Below are positions 61,530 to 64,000 of a stretch of DNA of 64,000 nucleotides, piece after piece. The first letter of the stretch is position 1. Each line of letters opens with the position of its first letter. The position numbers and the translations under genes are program-made. Source of the DNA: Lachnospiraceae bacterium YSD2013 (GTDB lineage Bacteria; Bacillota; Clostridia; Lachnospirales; Lachnospiraceae). The stretch is taken from positions 270,971 through 334,970 of the forward strand of contig FMTX01000007.1 of assembly GCA_900100895.1 (NCBI GenBank), written 5' to 3'. The notes beneath the pieces were generated by a model. The model did no database searches and was not told the origin of the DNA. It saw nothing but the letters and a program-made list of their open reading frames with translations.

Positions 61530-63746
61530 ATGATACCGATTCTCGTTTACCTTTTACCGACTTTAATAGCAGCATTCCTGCTTTGGCTCCTCCTTATTAC
61601 CACCGAGGAGCAGAAGAATACTTATCGTACCCTTTTATTTCTGACAGTTTTCTTTGTTAATCTGTCTTATTTTTGTGTAAGCATTTCAAAGTCTACTCAG
61701 GAAGCGCTTCTTGCCACCAAGTTCACATATTTCAGCGGCACTTTTCTTACCCTGTTTATGCTTAAGTGCATACTCCAGATATGTAATGTTAAGACCAAAC
61801 ACTGGTGGTTCATTCCTCTTATCTTGCTCGATACAGAAATCATAATCTCGGTATTTCTGACGGAAATAACACACTTACATTATCGATGGGTATACCTGAC
61901 CAACGATAATGGGCTTAAATATCTTGTAAAGGGCTACGGTCCTCATCACACGTTTTATTTTGTTGTTCTTGCCATCAATATGCTGCTTCCGGTTTTGGCC
62001 ATCGTGTGGGCTTTCATGCACAAGAAACAGGTATCATGGCTATACGCCTTCTGGCTCGGTCTCGCCGAAGCATTCATTATATTACTTTACTTTACCGAGC
62101 GTGCAATCGGTCTTAAGGTAGAGCTTCTTCCTTTTGCATATGATTTCGTCGAAGTCATTATATACATGATAATGCGCCGCTCCGCAATCTACGATGTCAA
62201 CGCTAACGTACACCTCTCCCTGCTTGGAAACAAGGACACGGGCTACGTAATGCTCGACTCCGAATTAAGATATGTGGGCGCGGATGAGGTTGCGAAGAAA
62301 TACTTCCCAGAGCTTAACGAACTTGAAATAGACAAGAAAGTAACCGACCACGATCTTCGCCATGAATTCGGCGACTGGGTGCTTGCATCGCTTGGGGGTG
62401 ATGTTGAGCCCAAGATTATGGAACGTTCGGGTGACATTATTCGCATCACCATCAAACCTTTTTTCTCCGCGAACGGCAAAAAGCTTATGGGCTATGCCGT
62501 CAAGATAAGCGATGATACTCACACGCAGAAATACATTTCAATGTTAAAAGAAAGTAAGGCTCTGGCCGAAGAAATGGCCGAGAAAGCCGAAGCTGCCAAT
62601 AAATATAAAAGTGAATTTCTCGCCAATATTTCTCATGAAATCAGGACCCCCATCAACGCGGTACTTGGTTTCAACGAGATGGTAATAAGAGAATCTCAGG
62701 AAGAAAAAATCCGCAACTATGCCGTAGATATCAAGAAGTCAGGCTCCACCATGCTTAATCTTATCAACGACCTTCTCGACCTTTCCAAGATTGAGTCGGG
62801 TAAGATGGAGCTCGTTCCCGTCACCTTCGACCTTGTTAACATGCTCAATGAAATCATCAGCATGAACAGTGTCCGTGCACAGGACAAGGGCTTAAACTTT
62901 GAAGTCGATATCGATCCCGATATTCCCAGAAAGCTTGTGGGCGACGAAATAAGAATCAAGCAGATTCTCATGAATATCCTTTCAAACGCTGTCAAATACA
63001 CCCAGAAGGGCACCGTAACCCTGACCATGTCCCACAAGAAAATCGGCGACAAGAACATCAATCTCACGGTCAAAGTCAAGGATACCGGTATTGGCATGAA
63101 ACCCGAGACCATGCAGCACTTATTCATCCCTTACGAGCGCCTTGACCAAAAGAAAAACCGCTACATTGAGGGAACCGGACTCGGAATGTCCATTACCCAC
63201 AGGCTGCTCGAGCTTATGGGCACAAGTCCCGAAGTTACCAGCGAGTACGGCAAGGGCTCGGAGTTTTCTTTTGTCTTAAGGCTCCCTTATTCCGGCAACT
63301 CAACCGTCGGCGATATTCAGGACAGCTTCGATAAGATGCGCGAGAACATTAAGGAGTACAAGGTTTCTTTTACCGCTCCCAATGCGCGGGTGCTCGTGAT
63401 AGACGATACCGCGGTAAATATCAGCATCTTCAAGGGACTCCTCAAGCGCACGCTTGTTAAGATTGATGCCGCGCCTTCCGGCGAAGCAGGTATAGAGCTT
63501 ACCAGGGAAAATAAATACGACGCAATCTTCATCGACCACATGATGCCCGGCATGGACGGAGTCGAGACCTTCAACGCCATCAAAAACGACGAGAACAACC
63601 TCAATTCTTCCACTCCGATGATTATGATGACCGCAAACGTCACCTCCAACTCTCACGAGTCCTACCTATCCATTGGCTTCGACGACTTCATTGGCAAGCC
63701 CGTCGACCCGATACTGCTGGAATCGATGTTAAGAAGACTGTTGTAA
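61530..63746 (+). CDS. 7TM hybrid histidine kinase/response regulator
   Basis: 738 residues from the ATG at 61530, with GAGG seven bases upstream; a 52-residue in-frame extension crosses the T-box promoter and is rejected. Seven membrane segments (1-230) form a 7TM sensor. A PAS-like part (TGYVMLDSELRYVGADEV) follows. HisKA has FLANISHEIRTPINAVLGF (phospho-His369), the ATPase domain ends in GTGLGMSITHRLLELMG, and a receiver has the phospho-Asp669 in FIDHMMPGMDG. Signal unknown. No separate regulator is adjacent, so it may pass phosphate to a distant partner. Confidence 0.93.
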   Translation: MIPILVYLLPTLIAAFLLWLLLITTEEQKNTYRTLLFLTVFFVNLSYFCVSISKSTQEALLATKFTYFSGTFLTLFMLKCILQICNVKTKHWWFIPLILLDTEIIISVFLTEITHLHYRWVYLTNDNGLKYLVKGYGPHHTFYFVVLAINMLLPVLAIVWAFMHKKQVSWLYAFWLGLAEAFIILLYFTERAIGLKVELLPFAYDFVEVIIYMIMRRSAIYDVNANVHLSLLGNKDTGYVMLDSELRYVGADEVAKKYFPELNELEIDKKVTDHDLRHEFGDWVLASLGGDVEPKIMERSGDIIRITIKPFFSANGKKLMGYAVKISDDTHTQKYISMLKESKALAEEMAEKAEAANKYKSEFLANISHEIRTPINAVLGFNEMVIRESQEEKIRNYAVDIKKSGSTMLNLINDLLDLSKIESGKMELVPVTFDLVNMLNEIISMNSVRAQDKGLNFEVDIDPDIPRKLVGDEIRIKQILMNILSNAVKYTQKGTVTLTMSHKKIGDKNINLTVKVKDTGIGMKPETMQHLFIPYERLDQKKNRYIEGTGLGMSITHRLLELMGTSPEVTSEYGKGSEFSFVLRLPYSGNSTVGDIQDSFDKMRENIKEYKVSFTAPNARVLVIDDTAVNISIFKGLLKRTLVKIDAAPSGEAGIELTRENKYDAIFIDHMMPGMDGVETFNAIKNDENNLNSSTPMIMMTANVTSNSHESYLSIGFDDFIGKPVDPILLESMLRRLL

Positions 63747-63771
63747 AAGGCATAATAAAAGCTCCCCATCG

Positions 63772-64000
63772 TGATATGTACCCTCTTTACTGGACATCCA
63801 GTAAGGAGGGTTTTTTATGCGCTACACATATGAATTTAAAAGAAAATGTGTCGAATTATATCGGCAGGGTAATTGGCCGAATACACCCGAAGATGTTAAT
63901 GAAAAGATCTTTCGAAAAAAAATCATTCAATGGTATCATGTCGAGGAAGCTTGTGGGCCTGAAGCATTGAAACCTAAAGCTTTTTGGAAAGCATGGACGC
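63772..64000 (+). mobile_element. Left end of an IS3-like insertion sequence (truncated by window)
   Basis: The element seems to begin at TGATATGTACCC (63772), 25 bases after the histidine kinase stop. A 13-bp palindrome, CCCTCTTTACTGG with CCAGTAAGGAGGG (63781-63793 and 63798-63810), precedes the orfA gene. The right end is beyond the window, so the terminal repeat and target duplication cannot be checked. Confidence 0.75.
63817..64000 (+). CDS. IS3-family transposase OrfA, N-terminal part
   Basis: The first 61 residues (MRYTYEFKRKCVELYRQGNW at the start) are a helix-turn-helix typical of IS3-type OrfA proteins (EFKRKCVELYRQGNWP). The partial reading frame runs to the window edge. A strong AAGGAGG site lies seven bases upstream, inside the right arm of the IS hairpin, so transcripts from outside the IS may hide it. 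Confidence 0.85.
   Translation, partial: MRYTYEFKRKCVELYRQGNWPNTPEDVNEKIFRKKIIQWYHVEEACGPEALKPKAFWKAWT

Overview
The window looks like a chromosomal segment of a Firmicute of class Clostridia, most likely a Lachnospiraceae member of the Butyrivibrio/Roseburia type. The evidence is a perfect CIRCE element before hrcA-grpE-dnaK-dnaJ, an HprK/HPr/WhiA/RapZ gene set, a T-box leader before metG, strong AGGAGG ribosome binding sites, moderate G+C with Lys-AAG, Phe-TTC and Pro-CCC codon preference, and several GGDEF/HD-type signalling proteins. This taxonomic call is an inference from gene content; no search was run. Most genes lie on the minus strand.

Layout. 1-436: 5' end of an FtsX-type permease. 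528-6689: translation and tRNA modification genes (mtaB, thiI with a cysteine desulfurase, prmA, rsmE) and a small HPr-like protein. 6697-11166: an apparent insertion holding a three-gene operon (zinc-ribbon pseudokinase, VWA protein, divergent adenylosuccinate-synthetase paralogue) and a MATE exporter. It sits between dnaJ and the prmA/rsmE/mtaB genes that usually follow dnaJ in Firmicutes. 11296-16200: the class I heat-shock operon with its promoter and CIRCE operator. 16336-22142: a LytTR/DUF3021 regulatory pair, a patatin lipase, an aminotransferase, a CheY-like protein, two unknown AT-rich small genes and a GNAT protein. 22208-32728: a cyclophilin, then the ftsH-uvrC-hprK-ROK kinase-murB-rapZ-whiA-Crh-like-lipid kinase run, which joins carbon-catabolite signalling to envelope and repair functions.

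32940-41453: DUF1846, a palindromic repeat cluster, a GH3 lipoprotein, an EamA exporter, a radical-SAM activase, tadA, then a small AT-rich group of orphan immunity-type genes (two SUKH proteins) and a lipoprotein. 41469-46597: a FkbH-like HAD protein, acyl carrier protein, VOC protein, SGNH membrane protein and divergent MBOAT. Together they look like a pathway that activates a small acyl (perhaps glyceryl) unit on a carrier and passes it to a surface polymer. 46663-58583: c-di-GMP and regulatory genes (LacI-sensor GGDEF, Cache-type GGDEF, HD-GYP), the SRP RNA gene, a radical-SAM activase, a CdaR/PucR regulator, a TPR protein, the shared sugar-ABC ATPase, a YesL protein, GNAT and a lipase. 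58696-63746: ACT protein, metG with a T-box leader, and a 7TM hybrid histidine kinase. An IS3-type element begins near 63772 and runs off the window.

The most interesting candidates are the pseudokinase/VWA/PurA-like trio, the FkbH-ACP-VOC-SGNH-MBOAT locus, two HPr-fold proteins without the catalytic histidine beside a bifunctional-type HprK, a DNA word (GCAAAAGAA) that recurs in all reading frames, and a palindromic repeat cluster near 34.5 kb.
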